Positions 7,242 to 12,472 of a DNA stretch of 12,472 bases are shown piece after piece. Each line of letters begins with the position of its first letter. The stretch's first letter is position 1. The stretch is from NCBI GenBank assembly GCA_003486025.1, contig DNHA01000280.1, positions 44,012 to 56,483 on the forward strand, written 5' to 3'. The notes beneath the pieces are model-generated. The model did not search any database. It was not told the DNA's origin and worked only from the letters and a program-made list of their open reading frames with translations. This DNA is from Micrococcaceae bacterium. GTDB taxonomy: Bacteria; Actinomycetota; Actinomycetes; Actinomycetales; Micrococcaceae. The position numbers were made by a program, and so were the translations under genes.

Positions 7242-7380
7242 AAGAATAGACAATACCCAGCAAACAACATGGTACGAAAAAGCTGACTACTATGAGTGGA
7301 AGCTAAAATGTTCTAATGGGGTTTTGATCCAGTGACATCGGTCGTGGAAAACGCCCCATTTGAGAGGAAATATCCGCATC

Positions 7381-8280
7381 ATGAGTTCGCCAAGCCCCTA
7401 CGAAATTCTTGGCGTGCCACAGAGTGCAAGCCTTGAAGACATCAAGATCGCGTATCGCAAAGCGGCTCGTGCGTCTCACCCCGATTTAGGCGGCAGTGAG
7501 GAGCAATTCAAAACGGTCCAGCAGGCCTACCAGATCCTTTCAGATGAACACGGCACTGCTAGGTTTGAAAAGTCTTTTCAAGCTCCTGGCCAAGCACCAC
7601 GGGCAGGTACCGCTTCGCGTGCCTATGACGAGAAACTGCGTACCTCTCCTCAGCAACCCAAGGCGCAATTGGCAACTGAGTATGAACCACGGCTCGATGA
7701 CGCTTCGTTTACATTGCTTGATAGGGCTCGATCGATCCAACCGGTGCATGGTGAACCGCGTAAGCGAGGATTGTTTAGTTCACGGTCGCGGATGTCTCGG
7801 GAGACTCACACCATCAACTTGTTGACCAAAAACGTACTCAACATTCTTCCCGCTGCACGTTTAGTCAACGGGCTCAACGCCCCGGGTGGTGGGCACTTCG
7901 ACCACGTGCTGGTTGCCGGCTACCGCATGGCGGTGCTCAATACCATGACTCTTCCTGAAGGCTACTACTCGTTTGATGGCAACGTCTTGCGCCATGGAAA
8001 TAAGATGACGCAGCCGCCGGCATTGAACATCACCGGCATGCAGCGCTCCTTCATGCAGATGAACGTCGTGGCTTTTACTTTGGTACTTGCTGGCAACGGA
8101 AACCCACATGAGCCGGTCATTGAATATCACCGTCGGGCAGATCCTACGTTATCTTCCAGTCCGAACGTGTTGAACGCTGCTGGATTGATTCGCGAGTTGA
8201 AACTTTTCCTCGGCTCGGGTCCTTCACCGAACATTGTTGATCGTCCGGTGCTTGCTCGACTCCTCGACAGAATGTACTGA
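7381..8280 (+). CDS. J-domain protein with unusual C-terminal half
   Basis: A 299-residue protein. Residues 5-65 form a J domain, the module that stimulates Hsp70 ATPase, with YEILGVP, helix II AYRKAARAS and the essential HPD at 33-35. It lacks the glycine/phenylalanine region, zinc fingers and client domain of true DnaJ, so it is a type III J protein. A polar linker (about 66-140) precedes a folded-looking half. There GGGHFDHVLVAGYRMAVLNT (169-188) recalls the core of NERD nuclease-related domains, where an Asp-His strand leads to an (E/D)xK motif; here Asn-Thr-Met replaces that motif, so it would be inactive. This likeness is tentative. The ATG at 7381 follows AGAGGAAA (7363-7370) at a slightly long distance; an upstream TTG at 7360 lies before that site and is less likely. 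trmL follows after 38 bp. Confidence 0.85.
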   Translation: MSSPSPYEILGVPQSASLEDIKIAYRKAARASHPDLGGSEEQFKTVQQAYQILSDEHGTARFEKSFQAPGQAPRAGTASRAYDEKLRTSPQQPKAQLATEYEPRLDDASFTLLDRARSIQPVHGEPRKRGLFSSRSRMSRETHTINLLTKNVLNILPAARLVNGLNAPGGGHFDHVLVAGYRMAVLNTMTLPEGYYSFDGNVLRHGNKMTQPPALNITGMQRSFMQMNVVAFTLVLAGNGNPHEPVIEYHRRADPTLSSSPNVLNAAGLIRELKLFLGSGPSPNIVDRPVLARLLDRMY

Positions 8281-8281
8281 T

Positions 8282-8314
8282 ACCAGTTTTCTGGCACTTA
8301 GAGCTTAAACTGGT
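8282..8314 (+). promoter_or_regulatory. trmL promoter region with an inverted repeat over -35 and -10
   Basis: ACCAGTTT (8282-8289) and AAACTGGT (8307-8314) are perfect 8-bp inverted arms separated by 17 bp. The right arm covers TAAACT (8306-8311), a -10-like hexamer ending seven bases before the GTG at 8319; the left arm falls on the corresponding -35 position, which has no good consensus. This fits an operator occupying a leaderless promoter. The alternative, a weak terminator for the J-domain gene, is less likely as no T-run follows. Confidence 0.4.
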
Positions 8315-8318
8315 TGTT

Positions 8319-8780
8319 GTGTTCCGTATTCTTTTTAATGCCCCCGAAATTCCTGGCAACTCCGGCAATGCCATCCGTCTAGCTGCCATCACCGGTGCCG
8401 AGCTTCATTTGGTCAAGCCCTTGGGCTTCAACTTTGAAGATGCCAACCTCCGACGTGCCGGCTTGGACTATCATGATCTTGCGGTGGTTACCGTGCATGA
8501 AAATCTAGATGCGGCTTTTGAAGCCCTAGGTGAGGGCCGCGTGTTCGCATTCACCTCTGAGGGCAACACGATGTACACGGACGTGGCGTATGCCACCAGC
8601 GACATTCTCATGTTTGGCAAAGAATCTGTGGGCCTCAGCGCCGAAGACAAGGCGCACCGACGAGTGACGGATCTGGTTCGACTCCCTATGCTTCCCGGGC
8701 GACGATCATTGAACCTGGCCAATACTGCTTCCGTGGTTGCCTATGAAGCCTGGCGTCAACATGGGTTTGCCGGAGCTTAA
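8319..8780 (+). CDS. trmL: tRNA (cytidine(34)-2'-O)-methyltransferase TrmL
   Basis: A small SPOUT (trefoil-knot) methyltransferase that uses S-adenosylmethionine to methylate the 2'-O of the wobble nucleotide, in E. coli of tRNA-Leu isoacceptors. The 153 residues match the size of TrmL (about 155). The three SPOUT motifs are all seen: PEIPGNSGNAIRLAA (9-23), FGKESVGLSAE (98-108) and the knot-forming LPMLPGRRSLNLANTAS (121-137), followed by VVAYEAWRQ. NLAN replaces the more common NLSN. The start is GTG with no ribosome binding site but a -10-like hexamer seven bases upstream, so the mRNA is probably leaderless. An inverted repeat covers this promoter. It lies 38 bp after the J-domain gene and could also be reached by read-through. 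Confidence 0.94.
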   Translation: MFRILFNAPEIPGNSGNAIRLAAITGAELHLVKPLGFNFEDANLRRAGLDYHDLAVVTVHENLDAAFEALGEGRVFAFTSEGNTMYTDVAYATSDILMFGKESVGLSAEDKAHRRVTDLVRLPMLPGRRSLNLANTASVVAYEAWRQHGFAGA

Positions 8781-8838
8781 AATACCAGCACCACCCGGTC
8801 TAGTACACAGCTTTACCCAATCTTTATAAAGTAAGCTT

Positions 8839-8867
8839 TTGAGCATGTTCGCTTCGGCGCACATGAT
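8839..8867 (+). promoter_or_regulatory. Weak promoter candidate before the RskA-like gene
   Basis: TTGAGC (8839-8844) and CATGAT (8862-8867) are 17 bp apart, each with four of six consensus matches, and would start transcription about 30 bp before the ATG at 8904, leaving room for the GGGAG ribosome binding site at 8888-8892. A nearby 10-bp palindrome CTTTATAAAG (8822-8831) and an imperfect hairpin ending in TTTT could act as a weak trmL terminator. All of this is tentative. Confidence 0.3.
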
Positions 8868-8903
8868 AAAAAGACCGACAACGTCTCGGGAGATTCCAAA
8901 ACA

Positions 8904-9458
8904 ATGAACCGTAGCCCTTCGCAGCACAGCGACGAGCCTCAGGACGAAAATCTAGGTCTGGACCTGGTCAGTCAAGTGGCCCAGAGCTCCCGTGCCGAAC
9001 GGCGCGTCAGGCCAAAACGCTGGATCTTTGCACTCATCGGTCTGATCATCGTGGTCGTCTTGGCGTTAGTAACGTTCTCCCTGCTCAATGGCGGAACCAA
9101 GGCTACTAAGGCCACCAAAGCTTCAGATGTTGTCAGCCACACCGTTGATTTGCGCAGTGGCGGTCAAGCGAAAATCAGCACCTCAAAGCAAGAGAATGCT
9201 TTGGGTGTTGAGCTGTCCTCGCTACCTGCACTTGATGCTTCTGAACAGTACGTGGTGTGGGCCATTCTGGACGAAGGCGGCATCAGCGTGGTAACCAATA
9301 CCGCTGGTGAAGACGTCAAGGGAGGCTTGTCCCCCATCGATGATGTCGTCGCGGTACACATCACCGTAGAAGGTTCCGAAGTTCCAGCTTCGCCCTCTGA
9401 AGACACCGAAGCCTCCGTTGATTTGCCGCTGAACCAAACTGAACAGCCGCAAGAGTAA
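8904..9458 (+). CDS. Single-pass membrane protein with RskA-like extracellular domain
   Basis: A 184-residue protein: polar, charged N-terminal tail (1-38), one membrane helix (about 40-62, after RRVRPKR, so N-terminus inside), then an exported domain. The outer part has the pattern of the C-terminal domain of anti-sigma-K factors (RskA): VDLRSGGQAKI, LSSLPALDASEQYVVWAILDEGG (105-127) and IDDVVAVHITVEGSEVPASPS (145-165). RskA normally carries an N-terminal zinc-binding anti-sigma domain with HxxxCxxC; here the N-terminal tail has no cysteine at all, so it cannot be a normal anti-sigma factor. The C-terminal 20 residues are acidic and disordered. GGGAG at 8888-8892 precedes the ATG at a usual distance. 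No sigma factor gene is nearby. It may be an envelope protein that kept only the sensing or scaffold domain; function unknown. Confidence 0.85.
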   Translation: MNRSPSQHSDEPQDENLGLDLVSQVAQSSRAERRVRPKRWIFALIGLIIVVVLALVTFSLLNGGTKATKATKASDVVSHTVDLRSGGQAKISTSKQENALGVELSSLPALDASEQYVVWAILDEGGISVVTNTAGEDVKGGLSPIDDVVAVHITVEGSEVPASPSEDTEASVDLPLNQTEQPQE

Positions 9459-9506
9459 CGATCTATCGTTGAGTTACTGAGAACTCACACAAAAACTCAA
9501 GACGAC

Positions 9507-9542
9507 TGAGGCGCTGATTCCCGAAAGGGAACCAGCGCCTCA
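9507..9542. terminator. Hairpin terminator between convergent genes
   Basis: TGAGGCGCTG (9507-9516) pairs perfectly with CAGCGCCTCA (9533-9542). After one A-C mismatch the stem continues with TTCCC (9518-9522) against GGGAA (9527-9531), closing on a GAAA tetraloop (9523-9526), a GNRA-type loop that stabilises RNA hairpins. It lies 48 bp after the RskA-like gene and 22 bp after the PIG-L gene, so it probably serves both. The T-runs are weak (ATGTTTAAT on plus; TTGAGTTTTTG about ten bases away on minus). Confidence 0.8.
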
Positions 9543-9564
9543 ATGTTTAATCCGGTGATCTATC

Positions 9565-10341
9565 TTAGAAGCCAGCGATCGTGTCGTCAGCATTGACCGC
9601 TACCAAATGGAAAGCTTCAGCCAGTGACCCTACAGGCTTTTTTCCACGCTCTGCATTCGCCTGGCATTGTTCTAGGACGAACTTCTCCATGGCTCCTACA
9701 TCTGGATGTTGGGTGAAATGGGCCCTCAAGGCATCCATCTTCGACTCAAAGAAGTTGCTGATATCCATGAAGGCATTTTCACGTTCTCTCGGAGCCCCAT
9801 AGAACCAAAGCCACGGCACTTTATAGGCCTGCAGGCCTTCCTCAGCTATAAGCTGTGGATAAGAGAAGGGGTTTTCTACGGCTGGATAAATAGCACGAGT
9901 TACCGCTTCACCACAGGCAAGGTGATCGGGATGTGAGCGTTGTATCCGCTCCCAGTTGCGCTCGGGATGCATGGCCATGACAATCTGCGGCTTAAACTGG
10001 CGGATTAGGCGTACAACTTGACGCATCACGTGGTGGCTAGGTTCTAGAAACCCGTCGCGTTCACCTAAAAAGTGCACCGTGCTCACGCCCACGCGAGCAG
10101 CTGCGACACGTTGTTCTTCATGTCGCAAGCGAACCGTTTCGGCCGGATCCCGGTCATCAAAACCGCCAGCGTCTCCGTCTGTCATAATGCAATATTGCAC
10201 TTCAATACCAGCTGCGGTCATGGCCGCGACCGTTCCGGCTGCGCCAAAATCTAGGTCATCCGGGTGTGCGGCAAATGCCAGCACTCGCTCAGTTGCCGGG
10301 TTTATGAAGTCATTGGGATCAAGCATGCGTCGCATCGTCAC
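9565..10341 (-). CDS. PIG-L/LmbE-type zinc deacetylase
   Basis: A 258-residue metal-dependent deacetylase of the PIG-L (LmbE) family, which removes N-acetyl groups from sugar conjugates; relatives include MshB of mycothiol synthesis and BshB of bacillithiol synthesis. Zinc-binding AHPDD is at 25-29 (His26, Asp29) and the third ligand lies in SHPDH (136-140, His140). TDGDAGG (54-60), MHPERNW (124-130) and the C-terminal FFESKMDALRAHFTQH are also typical. The substrate cannot be deduced; the shorter length and lack of mycothiol genes nearby argue against calling it MshB. The longest frame starts at GTG (10341); ATG at 10335 or 10326 are equally possible since no good ribosome binding site is visible for any. 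It is convergent with the RskA-like gene, downstream of a terminator after htrA, and probably monocistronic. Confidence 0.9.
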   Translation of the reverse strand: MTMRRMLDPNDFINPATERVLAFAAHPDDLDFGAAGTVAAMTAAGIEVQYCIMTDGDAGGFDDRDPAETVRLRHEEQRVAAARVGVSTVHFLGERDGFLEPSHHVMRQVVRLIRQFKPQIVMAMHPERNWERIQRSHPDHLACGEAVTRAIYPAVENPFSYPQLIAEEGLQAYKVPWLWFYGAPRERENAFMDISNFFESKMDALRAHFTQHPDVGAMEKFVLEQCQANAERGKKPVGSLAEAFHLVAVNADDTIAGF

Positions 10342-10485
10342 ATTTCTGAGGCTGCCTAGGGCAGGGTATTTGCAGGGTTTCTGTAGCTTCGGAGTTGCAT
10401 CAAACTTGATTGCTTCGCTAAGTATTCCTCCGTGCTCTGCCTACTATCGTATAGATATCGGCCGATGACTTCGATTTTAAGGCAG

Positions 10486-10528
10486 AAAATATGGTGTGAT
10501 GCGATTATTCTCTGCACCACACCATATT
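10486..10528 (-). terminator. Hairpin terminator after the HtrA gene
   Basis: AATATGGTGTG (10488-10498) and CACACCATATT (10518-10528) are perfect 11-bp inverted arms; beyond an A-C mismatch four more pairs (TGCG with TGCA, one G-T wobble) leave a nine-base loop. On the minus strand the stem ends in a TTTT run (complement of 10486-10489). It begins 27 bp past the stop of the HtrA gene and precedes the next minus-strand gene. The A/T-rich base of the stem makes it weaker than the mnmA terminator; an operator role is possible. Confidence 0.65.
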
Positions 10529-10555
10529 CAGTAGCTTGCCGTGTACGTGACTGGA

Positions 10556-12145
10556 CTACTTCAGTGAGCCAACTTCGACGCTCACATTGTTTTCAGCTCC
10601 ATTACGGGTGTAAGTAATATCGGCTTTTCCGCCGGCTGGTACTTCACGAATGGCAGCAGTCAATGTCTGCGAATCTTGAATGGCTCGACCGTTGACAACC
10701 GTGATGATGTCTCCAGACTTCAGTCCTGCTTTTTCGGCAGCTGAGTTCGGTGAAATTTCCTGGATTGCTGCGCCTACGCTGAACTGCGAGGCATCCGAAC
10801 CGGTGGAGGCTGCTTGGGCTTGTACCGTTGCTCCCAGGAGACCGTGGGTGGCCGAGCCATTGGCAATTATCTCGTTTGCGATGCGCTGTGCGTAATCGAT
10901 GGGAATTGCAAAGCCAACGCCGATAGAACCAGACTCTGCCCCGCCGGAACCGCTGGACGCGATCGCAACGTTCACGCCAATGATTTCGCCCTTGTCGTTG
11001 ACTAGTGCGCCTCCCGAGTTGCCGTGGTTAATCGCGGCGTCTGTCTGCATGACGTTAATGTAGATCGACCCTTGGCTGGATTGATTATCCTGTTTAGGCA
11101 TCCCAGGGAACTCGAAGTTGTACTGGCTGTCGCCGCCACCTTGTCCATCGCTTTGTGCGTTTTCCTTAGGGACTGCCGAAGAAGCCACCGAGATGGTGCG
11201 GTTAAGTGTGGAAATAATGCCGTCGGTTACCGTACCGCTCAGTCCAAGAGGTGCACCAATGGCCACCGCGGTGTCGCCAACGTTAAGTGCCGAGGACTTG
11301 CCAAGAGTTGCTGGGACAAGGTTTGACGCATCAATCTTGATCACAGCCAAATCTGAGAGTGGATCTGTACCCACCAACTTTGCTTGGTGCACCTTTCCGT
11401 CGCTCAGACGGACACTCAGGGTTGGATTGGCCGTTTGTCCACCAAGCGTCACTACGTGAGTGTTGGTAAGGATATGACCTTCAGTATCAAGGATAATTCC
11501 CGAGCCCGAGCCCCCACTGCCATTGCCTGAGGCCTCGATGGTCACCACGCTCGGCGAAGCCTTTGCCGCTGCAGCGGTTACTGCAGTGACGGACTCAGGA
11601 TTGTTGATCACCACGCCATTTTGCGGCGTCTGCACCGAGGTACTGCTGGCGTTGCCGCCGTCATTCATGAAATACGTGGTTCCAGCCGCTGTCACGCCGC
11701 CAATTAAAGCTGCAGCGACCATCCCGGCAATCAAAGTACTGCCAGCAAACTTCTTCTTCGGTGCACGCTCAGGCGGGATTGGATAATTCGAGTGCTGTTC
11801 AGAGTGCCCATACCCTGCTGCACCATAGGGTGCCCCGGTAGCTGCTGAATGGTGTTGCTCTGAAGCCTGTCCGTAGACGCTTGTCGCCGGCTGCGGTTCA
11901 GCGTGATTTGCCGGGCGGGAATACACGTCGGTCGGCTGATCACTTGCGTTATCGCTGTCGCTCACGCGCTCATGATTGCGGGTTGGCTCGACACTTGAAA
12001 TCGGCGTAGTTTCAGGACTTTGAAGTGTACCTTCGGACGGAGCGATCCGTGGCTCTTGAGCATGATTCGGGGTCTGACCGATATCTTCGGGTTGCTCGGG
12101 TTGGCCCAAGTCGTTGTTTCGTGGTTCATCTGGTGACTGGCTCAT
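10556..12145 (-). CDS. htrA: HtrA/DegP-type membrane serine protease with PDZ domain
   Basis: A membrane-anchored protease that degrades or processes misfolded envelope proteins. Numbered from the ATG at 12145 (529 residues): a disordered cytoplasmic arm rich in Gln, Pro, Ser and Glu (1-130), basic APKKK (128-132), one membrane helix (about 135-158), then an outer trypsin-like domain. The triad is His230 (TNTHVV), Asp265 (SDLAVIK) and Ser377 (GNSGGALV), with the substrate loop GVGFAIP (409-415). One C-terminal PDZ domain spans about 432-526. Asp to Ser is 112 residues, against about 75 in E. coli DegP/DegS, because of a Gln/Gly/Ser/Asn-rich loop near 320-360. The start at 12145 is chosen over the ATG at 12151 because AGAGG lies seven bases before it and only one base before the other. 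Close mycobacterial relatives (HtrA, PepD) are envelope-stress genes; I found no clear stress-sigma promoter here. A terminator follows. Confidence 0.95.
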   Translation of the reverse strand: MSQSPDEPRNNDLGQPEQPEDIGQTPNHAQEPRIAPSEGTLQSPETTPISSVEPTRNHERVSDSDNASDQPTDVYSRPANHAEPQPATSVYGQASEQHHSAATGAPYGAAGYGHSEQHSNYPIPPERAPKKKFAGSTLIAGMVAAALIGGVTAAGTTYFMNDGGNASSTSVQTPQNGVVINNPESVTAVTAAAAKASPSVVTIEASGNGSGGSGSGIILDTEGHILTNTHVVTLGGQTANPTLSVRLSDGKVHQAKLVGTDPLSDLAVIKIDASNLVPATLGKSSALNVGDTAVAIGAPLGLSGTVTDGIISTLNRTISVASSAVPKENAQSDGQGGGDSQYNFEFPGMPKQDNQSSQGSIYINVMQTDAAINHGNSGGALVNDKGEIIGVNVAIASSGSGGAESGSIGVGFAIPIDYAQRIANEIIANGSATHGLLGATVQAQAASTGSDASQFSVGAAIQEISPNSAAEKAGLKSGDIITVVNGRAIQDSQTLTAAIREVPAGGKADITYTRNGAENNVSVEVGSLK

Positions 12146-12152
12146 CGTCATA

Positions 12153-12157
12153 CCTCT
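12153..12157 (-). promoter_or_regulatory. Ribosome binding site deciding the HtrA start
   Basis: On the minus strand AGAGG (within AAAGAGG) is seven bases before the ATG at 12145 but only one base before the upstream in-frame ATG at 12151. The normal 5-9 base spacing selects 12145, so the protein begins MSQSPDEP. Confidence 0.7.
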
Positions 12158-12298
12158 TTCGAATATCGTATCTCTTGAGTTTTATTATTCACGGTCGAAC
12201 TGTGGCGGTTGAGAGGGATAACTTAGCGCTGGCTGTGAGTTAACTATTCTCGCAGCTGAATAGCATGGACGCTGGCATGCGCGCCAAATAGAATCAAA

Positions 12299-12326
12299 TT
12301 GAGCTAACAAAGTAATCGTAGATAAA
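12299..12326 (+). promoter_or_regulatory. Candidate promoter of the signal-peptide gene at the right edge
   Basis: TTGAGC (12299-12304) and GATAAA (12321-12326) are 16 bp apart, each with four of six consensus matches. Transcription from here would give a leader of about 50 bases before the ATG at 12386. The rest of the 12146-12385 divergent spacer shows no recognisable operator or riboswitch, and I found no confident promoter for the HtrA gene in it. Confidence 0.3.
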
Positions 12327-12385
12327 AGCGGTTGGACGAGTGGCTGTTTTATTCGTTCGAATCAGCAATTCAGGTGAGGACGACA

Positions 12386-12472
12386 ATGATTTCCAAAGCG
12401 CGGCGAATAACTGCTGCAGCATTAACGGTGGTGGCATTATCGCTGGGAGCATCAGCACCAGCTTTTGCAGAA
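12386..12472 (+). CDS. Secreted protein, N-terminal fragment (cut by window edge)
   Basis: Only 29 codons are present. They encode a textbook Sec signal peptide: a positively charged start (MISKARR), a hydrophobic core (about residues 8-21, Ala, Val and Leu) and a cleavage signal APAFA followed by Glu29 (cut expected after Ala28). GAGGA at 12376-12380 lies five bases before the ATG, a strong ribosome binding site. There is no cysteine after the core, so it is not a lipoprotein. The mature protein is outside the window and its function cannot be judged. It is divergent from the HtrA gene and could be a client or simply an envelope neighbour. Confidence 0.8.
   Translation, partial: MISKARRITAAALTVVALSLGASAPAFAE

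Noticed and set aside
7360..7380. TTG start for the J-domain protein
   Set aside because: The ribosome binding site AGAGGAAA lies inside this extension and points to the ATG at 7381.
10457..10466. 10-bp palindrome ATCGGCCGAT upstream of the PIG-L gene as an operator
   Set aside because: A single short palindrome over 110 bp from the start codon with no second copy; easily due to chance.

Overview
The window looks like chromosomal DNA of a high-G+C Gram-positive bacterium of the Actinobacteria, most likely Micrococcaceae (Arthrobacter/Glutamicibacter type). The reasons are the protein families present (a FolP2-type dihydropteroate synthase homologue, a reductase resembling mycobacterial Rv2671, an RskA-like extracellular domain, an actinobacterial HtrA with a long cytoplasmic arm), GTG starts, apparent leaderless promoters and moderate-to-high G+C. 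The assignment rests on remembered family features; no search was run.

Layout. Positions 1-344 hold no convincing gene. 345-737 (+) is a four-helix DUF3021-like membrane protein. 738-1304 is gene-free. 1366-4565 (-) is a probable three-gene operon: a conserved acidic protein of unknown function, a cysteine desulfurase, and mnmA (tRNA U34 2-thiouridylase), closed by a strong hairpin terminator at 1304-1351. Next, 4679-6352 (+) is a tight pair: a FolP2-like dihydropteroate synthase homologue and a RibD-C/Rv2671-like reductase. It runs convergently into, and overlaps by 26 bp, a diacylglycerol-kinase-type lipid kinase (6327-7241, -). 7381-8280 (+) is a J-domain protein with an unusual C-terminal half, followed by trmL (8319-8780, +) and a single-pass RskA-C-like protein (8904-9458, +). 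A bidirectional terminator at 9507-9542 separates it from a convergent PIG-L deacetylase (9565-10341, -). An HtrA-type serine protease (10556-12145, -) follows, and the right edge cuts a divergent gene that begins with a clear signal peptide (12386-12472, +).

How the genes work together. The cysteine desulfurase and mnmA overlap by 4 bp (ATGA) and form an obvious sulfur-relay pair for wobble uridine thiolation. trmL also modifies the wobble position but lies in a different unit. The folP2-like/reductase pair resembles a folate or pterin module, but the synthase lacks the Ser-Thr-Arg signature of the substrate loop, so its true reaction is open. The HtrA protease, the RskA-like protein and the signal-peptide protein at the edge are cell-envelope functions.

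Most notable for follow-up: (i) the FolP2-like + Rv2671-like pair; (ii) the J-domain protein with a possible degenerate NERD/restriction-endonuclease-like half; (iii) an anti-sigma-K-like extracellular domain with no zinc-binding anti-sigma domain; (iv) a recurring pattern of -10-like hexamers 6-7 nt before start codons, suggesting several leaderless mRNAs; (v) inverted repeats over two of these promoters. No CRISPR array, rRNA, tRNA, insertion sequence, attachment site or replication origin was seen.
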